The notes under the pieces are model-generated. The model saw only the letters and a program-made list of their open reading frames with translations, was not told the origin of the DNA and searched no databases. The translations under genes and the position numbers were made by a program. This document shows, piece after piece, positions 51,790 to 61,563 of a stretch of 64,000 bases of DNA (position 1 is the first letter of the stretch; every line of letters starts with the position of its first letter). Origin of the DNA: Krasilnikovia cinnamomea (GTDB lineage Bacteria > Actinomycetota > Actinomycetes > Mycobacteriales > Micromonosporaceae); the NCBI RefSeq assembly GCF_004217545.1, contig NZ_SHKY01000001.1, positions 4,402,001 through 4,466,000 of the forward strand, given 5' to 3'.

Positions 51790-53457
51790 TCAGATCGCGA
51801 CGCGCATGACCTCGCGGACGGAGGTCAAGCCGCCGGCCGCCTTGGCTAGACCGTCCGCGCGCAGGTCGTACATGCCCTGAGCGACGGCGACCTCGCGGAT
51901 CTCGCCCGCCGAGGCGCGGCGAATGGTCAGCGACTCGATCTCCGGAGAGACCGGCATCACCTCGTGCAGCGCGATCCGGCCCCGGTAGCCCGTGTTGGCG
52001 CAGTTGCGGCAGCCCACCGGCCGGTACAGCGCCTCCGGCACGGCCAGATCCTGGTACGGCCACCGGGCCGCCTCCAGTTCCTCGGCCTCCGGGGCGTACG
52101 CCTCCTTGCACCAGTCGCACAGCCGCCGGCCCAGCCGCTGGGCCAGGACCGCGTCCAGCGACGAGCCCACGAGGAACGGCTCGATGCCCATCTCCGTGAG
52201 TCGGGTCACCGCGCCCGGGGCGTCGTTGGTGTGCAGCGTGGAGAGAACGAGGTGGCCGGTTAGCGACGCCTCGACCGCGATCTGCGCGGTGTGGCTGTCC
52301 CGGATCTCACCGATCAGCACGACGTCCGGGTCGGTACGCAGGATCGCGGGCAGCACCGCCGCGAACGTCAGGCCGGCCTTGGCGTTCACCTGGACCTGGT
52401 TGATGCCGCGCAGCCGGTACTCGACCGGGTCCTCCACCGTGATCACGTTGATCTCCGGCTTGCTGATCCGGCCCAGCGTCGCGTACAGCGTGGTGGACTT
52501 GCCGGAACCGGTCGGGCCGGTGACCAGCACCATGCCGTGCGGCTTGGTGAACGACGCGGCGAACCGGTCGAGGTTGTGCTGGGTGAAGCCCAGCTTGTTC
52601 ATGTCCAGGTCGATGCCGCCGGTGTCGAGCACCCGGAGCACGATCTTCTCGCCCCATACCGTCGGCAGGGTCGCGGTACGCAGGTCGACCGTGCGGTCGC
52701 GGATCAGGGCCGTGATGCGGCCGTTCTGCGGGATCCGCTTCTCGGTGATGTCGACGCCCGACATGATCTTGATGCGGGAGGTGAGTGCGGCCATAACGCC
52801 GCGCGGGACCGTGTCCACCTCGTGCAGCACGCCGTCGATGCGGTAGCGCACCCGCATCTCGTCCTCGGTGGGCTCCAGGTGCAGGTCGGAGGCGCGGTTC
52901 TGGACGGCCTGCTCGATCAGGTTGTTGACGTAGCGCACGATCGGCGCGTCTTCCTGGCTGGTCGCCTGCGCGGTCATGCCCGCCGAGTCGTCCAGCGCTT
53001 CGTCGCTGAAGTCACCCAGGTCGCTGGCCTCGCGCTGGAGGCGCTCGATGATCCGGCGGACCTCGCTGCGCTGCACCAGCACGCACCGTACGTTCATGCC
53101 GGTGGCGGCGCGCACGTCGTCCATGGCCACGATGTCGCCGGGGTCGGTGACGCCGACGGTCAGCTCGTCGCCGTTGATCATCAGGCCGAGTACGCGGTGA
53201 CGAAGCACCACCGGCAGCGGGATGCGCTTGAGCGCGGCCGGGTCGGGGGAGAAGCCGACCAGGTCGAGGGTCTTGAGGCCGAAGGAAGCCGCGGCGGCCT
53301 CCGTCAGCTGCTCCTCGGTGACGACCTGGTCGTTGATGAGGACCGCGCGGACGGACCGGCCGCTGCGCTGCGCCTCCTCCGCCGCGGCGTCGACCGCGTG
53401 CGGATCGACACCGATCTGCTTCAGCGCGTCGAGCAGCGGTCGGAAGGTCTGGTCCAT
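51790..53457 (-). CDS. pilB: Type IV pilus extension ATPase PilB
   Basis: 555-aa GspE-type motor. An N-terminal N1/MshEN-like domain (about 1-150) has LTEAAAASFGLKTLDLVGFS, a type often able to bind c-di-GMP. The ATPase domain has Walker A GPTGSGKSTT, Asp box ITVEDPVEY, Walker B VVLIGEIRDSHTAQIA, His box TGHLVLSTLHTNDAPGAVTR and the zinc tetracysteine site (CDWC and CRNC). ATG at 53457 is preferred for a GAGGAT site 6 nt upstream; an in-frame ATG at 53502 would add 15 residues. First gene of the locus. Confidence 0.94.
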   Translation of the reverse strand: MDQTFRPLLDALKQIGVDPHAVDAAAEEAQRSGRSVRAVLINDQVVTEEQLTEAAAASFGLKTLDLVGFSPDPAALKRIPLPVVLRHRVLGLMINGDELTVGVTDPGDIVAMDDVRAATGMNVRCVLVQRSEVRRIIERLQREASDLGDFSDEALDDSAGMTAQATSQEDAPIVRYVNNLIEQAVQNRASDLHLEPTEDEMRVRYRIDGVLHEVDTVPRGVMAALTSRIKIMSGVDITEKRIPQNGRITALIRDRTVDLRTATLPTVWGEKIVLRVLDTGGIDLDMNKLGFTQHNLDRFAASFTKPHGMVLVTGPTGSGKSTTLYATLGRISKPEINVITVEDPVEYRLRGINQVQVNAKAGLTFAAVLPAILRTDPDVVLIGEIRDSHTAQIAVEASLTGHLVLSTLHTNDAPGAVTRLTEMGIEPFLVGSSLDAVLAQRLGRRLCDWCKEAYAPEAEELEAARWPYQDLAVPEALYRPVGCRNCANTGYRGRIALHEVMPVSPEIESLTIRRASAGEIREVAVAQGMYDLRADGLAKAAGGLTSVREVMRVAI

Positions 53458-53693
53458 GTCATCCTCGTCGACGGAAACGAAGCCGGTGTACGTCTGTCCC
53501 ATCGGACACCGGTGCGCCGAACTGAGCAGCGCTCCCACCATCCGGCTGCGGTGGGCGTCACGTCCCGCTCTGGGCCTTCTGTTCGGTTCGCCCGGGCCGG
53601 TTCTGCCCGGATCGGATGCCGGGCGCCTCAAGCCGGCCGCCTCAGCGCCGATCTCATCGCTGTGATGAGACCGCGCGGGCTGTTCCTGCTGTC

Positions 53694-54836
53694 GTGAGTG
53701 GCGTCGGGGCGTTTCTGCTGCGCCACCGGCGGTGGTTGGCCGGGCTGCTGGCGGCGCTGGTCGGGCTGCTGAACCAGCGACTGCCGTGGGATCTGGAGGA
53801 TTTCTCCGACCTGGGGCTGGCGGTCTTGACCGGCCGGTTCGACGAGGCCTATGCGGGGCCGTGGACCCAGGCCGGGCCGCTGCAACTGGTGCTCAGTCCA
53901 CTGCTGTTTCTCGGCGCGCACGATGGGATCCCTCCTGCGCTGCCGCGGATCATCGTGGCTGTTGCGCTCACGCTGGGGGCGATCGCGGCGGGTCGGGGCC
54001 AGCCGGTGCGAGAGGTGGCGGCCGCGATCCTGGCGCTGTTGTGGTTGACCGGTCCGGTTCCGTGGGATGGGCATCCGGTCGAGGTGGCGATGCCGATCCT
54101 CTGGGCGTACGCAATGGTGCTGAGCGGCAAAGGCCGGTGGCTGGCCGCAGCCTTCGCGCTCGGCGTCTCCGTCTGGATCGCACCTGTTGCGGTGCTGGGG
54201 TTCGGGTGTCTGCTCGGGGTGACCGGGCTGAGAGGAGCCGTGCGTACCGCGGTCACCGCTGCCGGGATCGCTGTGCTGGGCTACCTGCCGTTCGTGCTGA
54301 GCGGAGAGTTCGGGATGTTCGGGCACGTGTGGCCGGTCGGCGCCGGAACCCTGCCCGAACTGCTCGGAATGCATGAGGTGACTTGGACAGCGCGGCTCGG
54401 TCAGGCTGTCGTGGTGGGAGGCGGGTGTGCTCTCGTCGCGTACCTGTTGCGGGGACGGCTGGTGGTGGTCGCGGCCGCACCGCTGGCGGCGGCACTGCTG
54501 CGGGTGATCACCGACCCCATGTCGTTCGACTACTACTGGCTGCCGGTGTCGGTCGGCACCGTTCTGCTGGTGGCTTTGATGCCCGATGACCTCCCGACGT
54601 GGCGGCAGGTGTTGCTGGCGGTGGTCGGATACGCGGCGGTAGTGGGGGCTGCGATCGGCCCGGCGCCGTTGGTTGCGCTGGTATGCCTGGTCGGATATCT
54701 GGTGGCCGGGGTGCCATTTGGCGGGGCGACCAGATCCTCTGACCCTCGAACCGTCGTAGGCAACTCCCTCGGGCCACCGGACTACGGTGACCCACTGATT
54801 CGCGCTGGCTTGTCGCCGCGGAAGGTCTTGCGGTAG
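53694..54836 (+). CDS. Polytopic membrane protein, function unknown
   Basis: 380 aa with about ten hydrophobic helices starting at residue 15 or so. The early acidic segment LPWDLEDFSDLGLAVLTGRF and later WPVGAGTLPELLGMHEV lie in loops. The layout (basic start, helices, loop acids) recalls glycosyltransferase-like polytopic proteins, but no catalytic signature is clear. The GTG at 53694 has no strong ribosome binding site. The 3' end overlaps the opposing regulator gene by 55 bp. It is divergent from pilB. Confidence 0.65.
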   Translation: MSGVGAFLLRHRRWLAGLLAALVGLLNQRLPWDLEDFSDLGLAVLTGRFDEAYAGPWTQAGPLQLVLSPLLFLGAHDGIPPALPRIIVAVALTLGAIAAGRGQPVREVAAAILALLWLTGPVPWDGHPVEVAMPILWAYAMVLSGKGRWLAAAFALGVSVWIAPVAVLGFGCLLGVTGLRGAVRTAVTAAGIAVLGYLPFVLSGEFGMFGHVWPVGAGTLPELLGMHEVTWTARLGQAVVVGGGCALVAYLLRGRLVVVAAAPLAAALLRVITDPMSFDYYWLPVSVGTVLLVALMPDDLPTWRQVLLAVVGYAAVVGAAIGPAPLVALVCLVGYLVAGVPFGGATRSSDPRTVVGNSLGPPDYGDPLIRAGLSPRKVLR

Positions 54837-55771
54837 GTCGACGGGGCCACCCCGATGGCCGCGTGCAGGTGCTGGCGCAGGGCGCTCGCGCTGCCCAGAC
54901 CGCAGCGCCGCGCCACCGCGTCGACGGCCAGGTCGGTGGACTCCAGCAGCAGCCGGGCGTGCGCCACCCGCTGCTGCAACAGCCACCGGGCCGGGCTCAG
55001 CCCGGTCTCGGCCCGGAACCGCCGGGTGAAGGTGCGCACGCTCATCCGGGCGTGCGCGGCCATCTCCTCCAGGGTCACCGGTTCGGCCAGCCGGTCCAGT
55101 GCCCACGTCCGGGTCGGCTCCGTGCCGGTTCCGGCGGTCGCGGGGACCGGCCGTTCGATGTACTGGGCCTGGCCGCCGTCTCGCCACGGCGGGACCACGC
55201 AGCGGCGGGCCGCGGCGTTCGCCATCTCGCTGCCGTGATCACTGCGGACGAGGTGCAGGCACAGGTCGATGCCCGCGCCCACCCCCGCCGAGGTGAGCAC
55301 GTCACCGTCGTCCATGAAGAGCACGTCGAAGTCCCAGCGGACCCGTGGGTAGAGCCCGCGCAGCCGCCGTGCCCACGCCCAGTGGCTGGCGGCGGGGCGG
55401 CCGTCCAGCAGGCCCGAGGCGGCGAGGACGGACGCCCCGGTGCAGATGGACACGATCCGGGCGCCGCGCGCGTGCGCCGCCCGCAGGGCCTCGGCCACCG
55501 CGGGGGTGACCGTGCCGTCGGTCACCGGGCTGCCGTCGCCCACCCCGGGCACGATCACGGTGTCGGCCGTCGCCAGCGCGGACAGGTCGTGATCCGGCCA
55601 CACCGCGAAGCCTGCGGTGCTGCGCACCGGGCGGCCGCCGTCGGTGCAGACCGTCACCGCGTACCGGCGGCTGCCGTCGGGGTCGCGGGCGGCGTGGAAG
55701 ACCTGGGTGGGTACGCCGAGATCGAACGCCACCACGTGATCGAGGGCCAGGACGGCGATCGCATGCGTCAT
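54782..55771 (-). CDS. GlxA-type AraC family regulator (DJ-1/PfpI plus HTH)
   Basis: 329 aa. The N-terminal DJ-1/PfpI-like domain (about 1-185) has DTVIVPGVGDG and the nucleophile-elbow-like RIVSICTGASVLAASGLLDG, with the Cys in place. The C-terminal AraC domain has two helix-turn-helices, EEMAAHARMSVRTFTRRFRA and LAVDAVARRCGLGSASALRQ. Such regulators usually activate a neighbouring catabolic or efflux gene. It is divergent from an MFS transporter with about 70 bp between them, so the transporter is the likely target. Confidence 0.92.
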   Translation of the reverse strand: MTHAIAVLALDHVVAFDLGVPTQVFHAARDPDGSRRYAVTVCTDGGRPVRSTAGFAVWPDHDLSALATADTVIVPGVGDGSPVTDGTVTPAVAEALRAAHARGARIVSICTGASVLAASGLLDGRPAASHWAWARRLRGLYPRVRWDFDVLFMDDGDVLTSAGVGAGIDLCLHLVRSDHGSEMANAAARRCVVPPWRDGGQAQYIERPVPATAGTGTEPTRTWALDRLAEPVTLEEMAAHARMSVRTFTRRFRAETGLSPARWLLQQRVAHARLLLESTDLAVDAVARRCGLGSASALRQHLHAAIGVAPSTYRKTFRGDKPARISGSP

Positions 55772-55841
55772 GGCTCGATTCTTGCGCATGATGGCCTCCG
55801 GGCCACTCGTCCGGCCACCCGAAGATCCGCAGACTCGAACG

Positions 55842-57218
55842 GTGAGTAGACACCGCATCCATCCCGCCTGGGCCGTGGCCGCCGTCGCGTTCGTGGCGCT
55901 GGTCGGCGCAGCCGGGTTCCGGGCCACGCCGTCCGTCCTGCTCCGCCCGCTGCACGAGGAGTTCGGCTGGTCGCTCGGCACGATCTCGGCGGCGGTCTCC
56001 GTCAACCTGCTGCTGTACGGCCTCACCGCCCCGTTCGCCGCCGCGCTCATGGAGAAGTTCGGCATCCGCCGGGTCGTGATGGGCGCCCTGCTGCTGGTCG
56101 CGGCGGGCAGCGGGCTCACCGTACTGATGAGCGCGAGCTGGCAGCTCGTGCTCTGCTGGGGCGTCCTGGTCGGACTGGGCACCGGGTCGATGGCGCTCGC
56201 GTTCGTGGCCACCGTGACGAACCGGTGGTTCGTGCGCCGCCGGGGGCTGGTCACCGGGGTGCTCACCGCCGGGGGCGCGGCCGGGCAGCTGATCTTCCTG
56301 CCGATCCTGGCCCGGCTTACCGGGGACCACGGCTGGCGGGCCGCCGCCCTGACGGTCGCGGGCGCCGCGCTGCTCGTCGTACCCCTGGTGTGGTGGCGGT
56401 TGCGGGACCGGCCCGCCGACCTCGGCGTCACCGCCTACGGCGCCGGACCGGACACCGCCGCGACCGAGGACGCGGCCTTGACGGCCGCCGCACCCGGGAG
56501 CGCGGCGCGAGGCGGCGTGGACCCGGCGGGTGGTGCCGCCCGGGCCGCGCTGGGTGCGCTGCGCCAGGCGGCGGGGACCCGGCCGTTCTGGCTGCTGGCG
56601 GGCGGCTTCGCGATCTGCGGCGCCACCACCAACGGCCTGATCGGTACGCATTTCATCCCGGCCGCGCACGACCACGGCATGCCGGAGACGACCGCGGCGG
56701 GACTGCTGGCCCTCGTCGGGCTGTTCGACATCGCCGGCACCATCGCCTCGGGCTGGCTCACCGACCGGGTGGACAGCCGGCTGCTGCTCGGCGCGTACTA
56801 CGCGCTGCGCGGGCTGTCCCTGCTCGTGCTGCCCGCGCTGTTCGCCGCCACCGCGCACCCCAGCATGGTGGTCTTCATCCTCTTCTACGGACTGGACTGG
56901 GTCGCCACGGTCCCGCCCACGGTGGCGTTGTGCCGCGAGTACTTCGGCGCCGCCGGCGCGATCGTGTTCGGCTGGGTGTTCGCCGCCCACCAGGTCGGCG
57001 CGGCGGTGGCCGCCACCGCGGCGGGGCTGGTCCGGGACCGGCTCGGTGCGTACGACGCCGCCTGGTACTCCGCCGGTGCGCTGGCGCTGGCCGCGTCCGT
57101 GCTGTCGCTGATGCTGCTGGCGGGCAGGCGTACGGCCGACCGGGGTGGCGTCGGCCCGGCCGGTGCGGGCCTCGGGCTGGCGTACCCAGCGGCCAGTGCG
57201 AGCGCACCCGCGCCGTGA
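55842..57218 (+). CDS. MFS transporter (monocarboxylate/OFA-like)
   Basis: 458 aa with 12 predicted helices in two bundles, joined by a central loop of about 55 residues rich in Ala and Gly. The first bundle contains RATPSVLLRPLHEEFGWSLG and the MFS loop motif MEKFGIRRVVMGALLL; TNRWFVRRRGLVTGVLTAGG is typical of MCT/OFA-type members. The substrate is unknown. GTG at 55842 is chosen because ATGs at 55770-55791 would leave no room for the divergent promoters; no ribosome binding site is clear for any start. Confidence 0.88.
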   Translation: MSRHRIHPAWAVAAVAFVALVGAAGFRATPSVLLRPLHEEFGWSLGTISAAVSVNLLLYGLTAPFAAALMEKFGIRRVVMGALLLVAAGSGLTVLMSASWQLVLCWGVLVGLGTGSMALAFVATVTNRWFVRRRGLVTGVLTAGGAAGQLIFLPILARLTGDHGWRAAALTVAGAALLVVPLVWWRLRDRPADLGVTAYGAGPDTAATEDAALTAAAPGSAARGGVDPAGGAARAALGALRQAAGTRPFWLLAGGFAICGATTNGLIGTHFIPAAHDHGMPETTAAGLLALVGLFDIAGTIASGWLTDRVDSRLLLGAYYALRGLSLLVLPALFAATAHPSMVVFILFYGLDWVATVPPTVALCREYFGAAGAIVFGWVFAAHQVGAAVAATAAGLVRDRLGAYDAAWYSAGALALAASVLSLMLLAGRRTADRGGVGPAGAGLGLAYPAASASAPAP

Positions 57219-57291
57219 CTAGGTGACCCTTTTCCTGTGGCGGCCGGCCCACGTACGGTAATCGGCAGCGCCGTCCAGGGAGGGGAGTCGC

Positions 57292-59763
57292 GTGCCGATC
57301 CAGGGTGGACTGCCGCCGCGAAACCCCCGGTTCGTGGGCCGCGAGGATCTCCTGGCCCAGGTCCACGGGCTGCTCGACAATGGACCGGTCGTGCTGCTGC
57401 CCTCCGCCGACCAGCGGTCCGGCGGCACCGGGCGCACCCAGCTCGCGGTCGAGTACGCCCACCGCTACGCCCGCGGCTACGAGCTGGTCTGGTGGATCCC
57501 GGCCGAGCAGACCGCGGGCATGCGGGCGGCACTGGTCGGGCTCGCGTCCCGGCTGGGGCTGCCGGAGGCCCGCGACATCAACCGGACCCTGTGCGCGGTC
57601 CGCGACGCGCTGAGCCGGGGCGAGCCGTACCGCGACTGGCTGGTGGTGTTCGAGAACGCGAACCGGCCGGAGGACATCACCCCCTACCTGCCCGGCGGTA
57701 CGGGCCACGTGCTGGTCACCTCGCGCGATCCGCGATGGGGCTCGGAGCCGGCCCAGGCCGTGCCCGTACCGGTGTTCGACCGGGCCGACAGCGTCGACTT
57801 CCTGCGGTTGCGCAACCCCGAACTGTCCGAGCTGGACGCGGACCGGCTCGCCGCGCGCCTGGCCGACGTGCCCATGGCGCTCGCGGAGGCCGCCGCGGTC
57901 CAGGTGTCGGCGGGCTGGCCGGTCGGCGAGTACCTGCGCCGCTACGACCAGCGCGCGGCCGAACTCGCCACCCCGACCCCGGTACGGGTGGCGTGCGACC
58001 TGGCCGCGGAGGCGCTGCGCTCCGGTTCGCCCGCCGCCGCGCAGCTGCTGGAGCTGTGCGCCTTCCTGGCCGGGGCGCCCGTGTCCTGGCGGCTGTTCTG
58101 GGCCGCCCGGGGCCTGGATCTGGCCCCCGAGCTGGCCCGTACCGTGCGCGTCGAGCGGCGGCTCAAGGCCGCGCTGCGCCTGATCGGCCAGTACGGTCTG
58201 GCCGAGCTGGACCCGCCCGGCGAGCATCTGACCGTGCACCCGCTGGTGCGCGGCCTGCTGGCCGAGGACCCGACCGCACGCCGGCTAACCGGGCCGGCGG
58301 CCGCACCGACCGCCGCGGGGCTCGCCGGAGGGCGGGTGGACCGGCGCGACACCGTCCGGGCCATGCTGGCCGCCGCCGACCCGGGCGACCCGGACAACCC
58401 GACGAACTGGCCCCGGTACGCCGAGATCATCCCGCACCTGGTGCACTGCGACCTGCTCGGCGGCGAGGCCGAGGAACTGCGCCAGCTGGTGATCAACTGC
58501 GTTCGCTGCCTGTTCGCCCGGGGCGACTACGACAGCAGCCGGGACCTGGCCGCGCAGGCGGTGCGGCGCTGGCGGGACGACCTCGGCGACACCGACGAGC
58601 ACGCGCTGCTGGCGGCGTTCCACCTGGCGAACGCGATGCGGGCGGTCGGCCGTACCGAAGATGCCCGGTTGTTGAACGCGCAGACCCTGCGCACGCAGCG
58701 CGAGGTGCTCGGCGCCGACGACGAGACCACTCTGGCCACCGCGAACAGCGTCGGCGCGGACCTGCGCATCCAGGGCCACTTCGGACAGGCCCGGCAGCTC
58801 GACGCGGACAACCTGGTGCGCTACCGGCGGCTGTTCGGCGAGAGCTACCCGCTGACCCTGCGCTGTGCCAACAACCTGGCCGTCGACCTGCGGCTGCTCG
58901 GTGACTTCCGGGGCGCGCGGGCGCTCGACGAGCAGGTGCTGCGCCAGCGGCAGGCCGTGCTGGTCGACAGCCACCCCGAGGTCCTGTCATCCCGGGCGGG
59001 GCTGGCCTTCGACCTGTTCGGGCTGGGCGACTACCCCGGGGCCGCCGACGTGCTGGCGGCCGCCCCCGCCGACGACCTCGGCGAGGATCACCCGATGGTG
59101 CTGTGGGCGGGGCGGTTCGCGGCGATGGCCGCGCGCCGCCGGGGGCAGCCGCACGCGCGGCAGCTCGCCGAGCGCAGCGTGGGACTGTTCCGGCAGAAGT
59201 TCGGCGACCACAACGTCGAGACACTGGGTGCGCTGGTGTCGCTGGCCCACTGCGCGCGCGACGACGGTGACCTGGAGTCGGCGTACCTGCTGCTGGAGCG
59301 GGCCGTGGCGGGCTATCGCAGCCTGCTCGGCGAGGGGCACCCGTTCGCGCTGGCGGCGGTCGGCGACCTCGCCGGGGTGGTGCGGGCGATGGGGCGGCAC
59401 GCGCAGGCCCGTACCCTCGGCTCCGAGGCGCTCGGCGGGCTGCGCCGCAGCGTCGGCGCCGACCATCCGTTCGCCCTGTGCTGCGCCAACGGGCTGGCCG
59501 CCGACCTGCGCGAGACCGGGGAGGCGCAGCAGGCGCGCGAGGTCGCCGCCGACACCTGGGCCCGCTCGCGCAACGTCCGCGGCGCCACCCATCCGGACAC
59601 GCTGGCCTGCGCGTTCAACCTCGCGCTGGACGCGGGCGACGACACCGGACGCGGCCTGGTCCTGGCCGAGCTCACCAAGGCGTACGGGGATCAGCACCCC
59701 GTCGTGACCGCGGCGGCCGCCGGGCGCCGCCTGGAAACCGAGATCGAGCCGCCTCCGTTGTAG
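57292..59763 (+). CDS. NB-ARC/TPR protein of FxSxx-system type (FxsT-like), degenerate P-loop
   Basis: 823 aa from a GTG after AGGGAGGGGAG. Starts PPRNPRFVGREDLLAQVHGL, the usual entrance to an NB-ARC ATPase. The P-loop reads SGGTGRTQLA, with Arg48 where the catalytic Lys should be, and the Walker B-like LVVFENANRP lacks the usual Asp. A winged-helix part follows (LTVHPLVRGLLAEDP). Then from about 380 come TPR repeats with a period of about 42, such as RSVGADHPFALCCANGLAAD and EVLGADDETTLATANSVGAD. FxSxx-COOH loci often contain such a protein. Here it is on the opposite strand, 3.4 kb from the precursor. Confidence 0.8.
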   Translation: MPIQGGLPPRNPRFVGREDLLAQVHGLLDNGPVVLLPSADQRSGGTGRTQLAVEYAHRYARGYELVWWIPAEQTAGMRAALVGLASRLGLPEARDINRTLCAVRDALSRGEPYRDWLVVFENANRPEDITPYLPGGTGHVLVTSRDPRWGSEPAQAVPVPVFDRADSVDFLRLRNPELSELDADRLAARLADVPMALAEAAAVQVSAGWPVGEYLRRYDQRAAELATPTPVRVACDLAAEALRSGSPAAAQLLELCAFLAGAPVSWRLFWAARGLDLAPELARTVRVERRLKAALRLIGQYGLAELDPPGEHLTVHPLVRGLLAEDPTARRLTGPAAAPTAAGLAGGRVDRRDTVRAMLAAADPGDPDNPTNWPRYAEIIPHLVHCDLLGGEAEELRQLVINCVRCLFARGDYDSSRDLAAQAVRRWRDDLGDTDEHALLAAFHLANAMRAVGRTEDARLLNAQTLRTQREVLGADDETTLATANSVGADLRIQGHFGQARQLDADNLVRYRRLFGESYPLTLRCANNLAVDLRLLGDFRGARALDEQVLRQRQAVLVDSHPEVLSSRAGLAFDLFGLGDYPGAADVLAAAPADDLGEDHPMVLWAGRFAAMAARRRGQPHARQLAERSVGLFRQKFGDHNVETLGALVSLAHCARDDGDLESAYLLLERAVAGYRSLLGEGHPFALAAVGDLAGVVRAMGRHAQARTLGSEALGGLRRSVGADHPFALCCANGLAADLRETGEAQQAREVAADTWARSRNVRGATHPDTLACAFNLALDAGDDTGRGLVLAELTKAYGDQHPVVTAAAAGRRLETEIEPPPL

Positions 59764-59826
59764 GCGACGGCGGAACCGCTGATGGCCAACGCCCAGCCGG
59801 GAAGAGGAAACCGGCCGGGCGTTGGG

Positions 59827-61506
59827 TCAGAGGGACAGGCCCGCGGACTGGCGCTGCAGCAGCGCGGTCATCTCCTGCGCGGGCATCGGCTTGGCGAAGT
59901 GGTAACCCTGCGCCTGGGCGCACTCCAGCTCGCGCAGCCGGTCGGCCTGCGACGCGTCCTCGACGCCCTCGGCGACGGGGGCCAGATCGAACGTACGGGC
60001 GATCTGCAGCACGGCCTCGGCCACGGAGGCACCCGCGGTCTCCGCCATGGCCTGCACGAACGACCGGTCGATCTTGACCACGTCGACGGGCAGGGCGGCC
60101 AGGTGGCTCAGCGACGAGAAGCCGGTGCCGAAGTCGTCCAGGGCGATCCGTACGCCCAGGTTCTTCAGCGCGCCGAGCACCCGGGCCGACTCGACCAGGT
60201 CGGTCAGCGCGACCGACTCGGTCAGCTCCAGCACCAGCAGCGACGGCGTGAGCCCGGAGCGCTCCAGCACGTTGCGCACCTCGTCGACCAGGTCCGGGTT
60301 GCCGAGCTGGCTCGCGGACAGGTTCACGTTGAGCTCGAAGCCGGGCACCTGACGCTGCCACTCGGCCGCCTGCATGCAGGCCTGCTCCAGCACCCAGCCA
60401 CCGAGCCGCGGCACCACGCCCATGGACTCGGCCAGGTCGAGGAACGCGCCGGGCGGCAGCACGCCGCGCTCGGGGTGGCGCCAGCGGACCAGCGCCTCCA
60501 CGCCCACGGTGTGCTCGCCGTCCAGGTCCACGATCGGCTGGTAGTACACCTCGAACTCGTGGTTGTCGAGGGCGCGCAGCACCTCCGCCTCGTCGCGGCG
60601 ACGCTGCTCGGCCTTCGCGAACTGGGCCGGGTCGAACCGGCGGGCGACGCCGCGGCCCTCGGCCTTGGCCTGGTACAGCGCCTGGTCAGCCTCGCGCATG
60701 ACCTCGTCCACCGCGGTTTCCGACCCGCGGGTCAGGGCGATGCCGGCGCTGGCGCGGATGGTCAGCAGGTGGCCGTCGACCTCCAGCGGCTGCGCCAGGT
60801 CGCGCAGGATCCGGTTGGCGACGCCGTCGGCGATCAGGTCGTCGGCGAGGCGGGGCAGCAGCACCGCGAACTCGTCGCTGCCCAGCCGCGACACCGCGTC
60901 GTTGGAGCGGACGTTCGCGTTGATCCGCTCCGCGGCGGCCCGCAGCATCTCGTCGCCAACGGCGTTGCCGTACGCGTCGTTGATGTCCTTGAAGCCGTCG
61001 AGGTCGACGAGAACCACGGAGGTGATGGTGTCACCGGCCCGGGCGAGCGCGTCGGAGGCGTGCTCGATGAACATCCGGCGGTTGCCCACGTCGGTCAGCG
61101 GGTCCCGGTACGCCTGGGAGGCGAGGATGGCCCGCTGCCGGGTGAGGTCGCGGACCAGCACGGCGTTGGTGTGGGCGCCGAGCAGCTGGCGCAGCAGCAC
61201 GATCGCGCCGACGCCGATGGTCGCGCGGACCATGCCGACACTGATCGTGTCGTGCCCGTACGTGAACAGCGTGGCCATGACCGCCGCGGCGGCCGGCGGT
61301 GCGTAGCGCACCAGCGGCTTGCGCGTGGCCAGCACGATGATCGCGACGCCGAGCACCGCCACCACGGCCGATACCGCGGTGACGAACAGCGCCCCGAGGT
61401 CGTCGCGCGCCAGTGCAGGCCAGGCGAGAAGCACCAACGACGCGAACACCATCGCGTCGTCGACGCCGCGCCGAATGCGCGTCAACGCCTTACCGGTCGG
61501 GACCAT
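59827..61506 (-). CDS. Membrane GGDEF-EAL c-di-GMP enzyme
   Basis: 559 aa. Four or five N-terminal membrane helices (about 15-110). The GGDEF domain (about 125-290) has the active-site loop RLGSDEFAVLL (GSDEF, acceptable for catalysis). The EAL domain (about 305-550) has VEALVRW, LNVNLSA, LELTES, LDDFGTG, VKIDRSF and AEGVE, all residues for metal and substrate binding. It may therefore both make and degrade c-di-GMP. Third minus-strand gene after the FxSxx precursor and HExxH genes (57-bp gap). Contrast with the degenerate EAL at 29.5 kb. Confidence 0.93.
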   Translation of the reverse strand: MVPTGKALTRIRRGVDDAMVFASLVLLAWPALARDDLGALFVTAVSAVVAVLGVAIIVLATRKPLVRYAPPAAAAVMATLFTYGHDTISVGMVRATIGVGAIVLLRQLLGAHTNAVLVRDLTRQRAILASQAYRDPLTDVGNRRMFIEHASDALARAGDTITSVVLVDLDGFKDINDAYGNAVGDEMLRAAAERINANVRSNDAVSRLGSDEFAVLLPRLADDLIADGVANRILRDLAQPLEVDGHLLTIRASAGIALTRGSETAVDEVMREADQALYQAKAEGRGVARRFDPAQFAKAEQRRRDEAEVLRALDNHEFEVYYQPIVDLDGEHTVGVEALVRWRHPERGVLPPGAFLDLAESMGVVPRLGGWVLEQACMQAAEWQRQVPGFELNVNLSASQLGNPDLVDEVRNVLERSGLTPSLLVLELTESVALTDLVESARVLGALKNLGVRIALDDFGTGFSSLSHLAALPVDVVKIDRSFVQAMAETAGASVAEAVLQIARTFDLAPVAEGVEDASQADRLRELECAQAQGYHFAKPMPAQEMTALLQRQSAGLSL

Positions 61507-61563
61507 GGCTCACCTCCAACGGGCCCCTCATCGGTGGGGTAGGGCCGGACATGAGCAAAAGAT

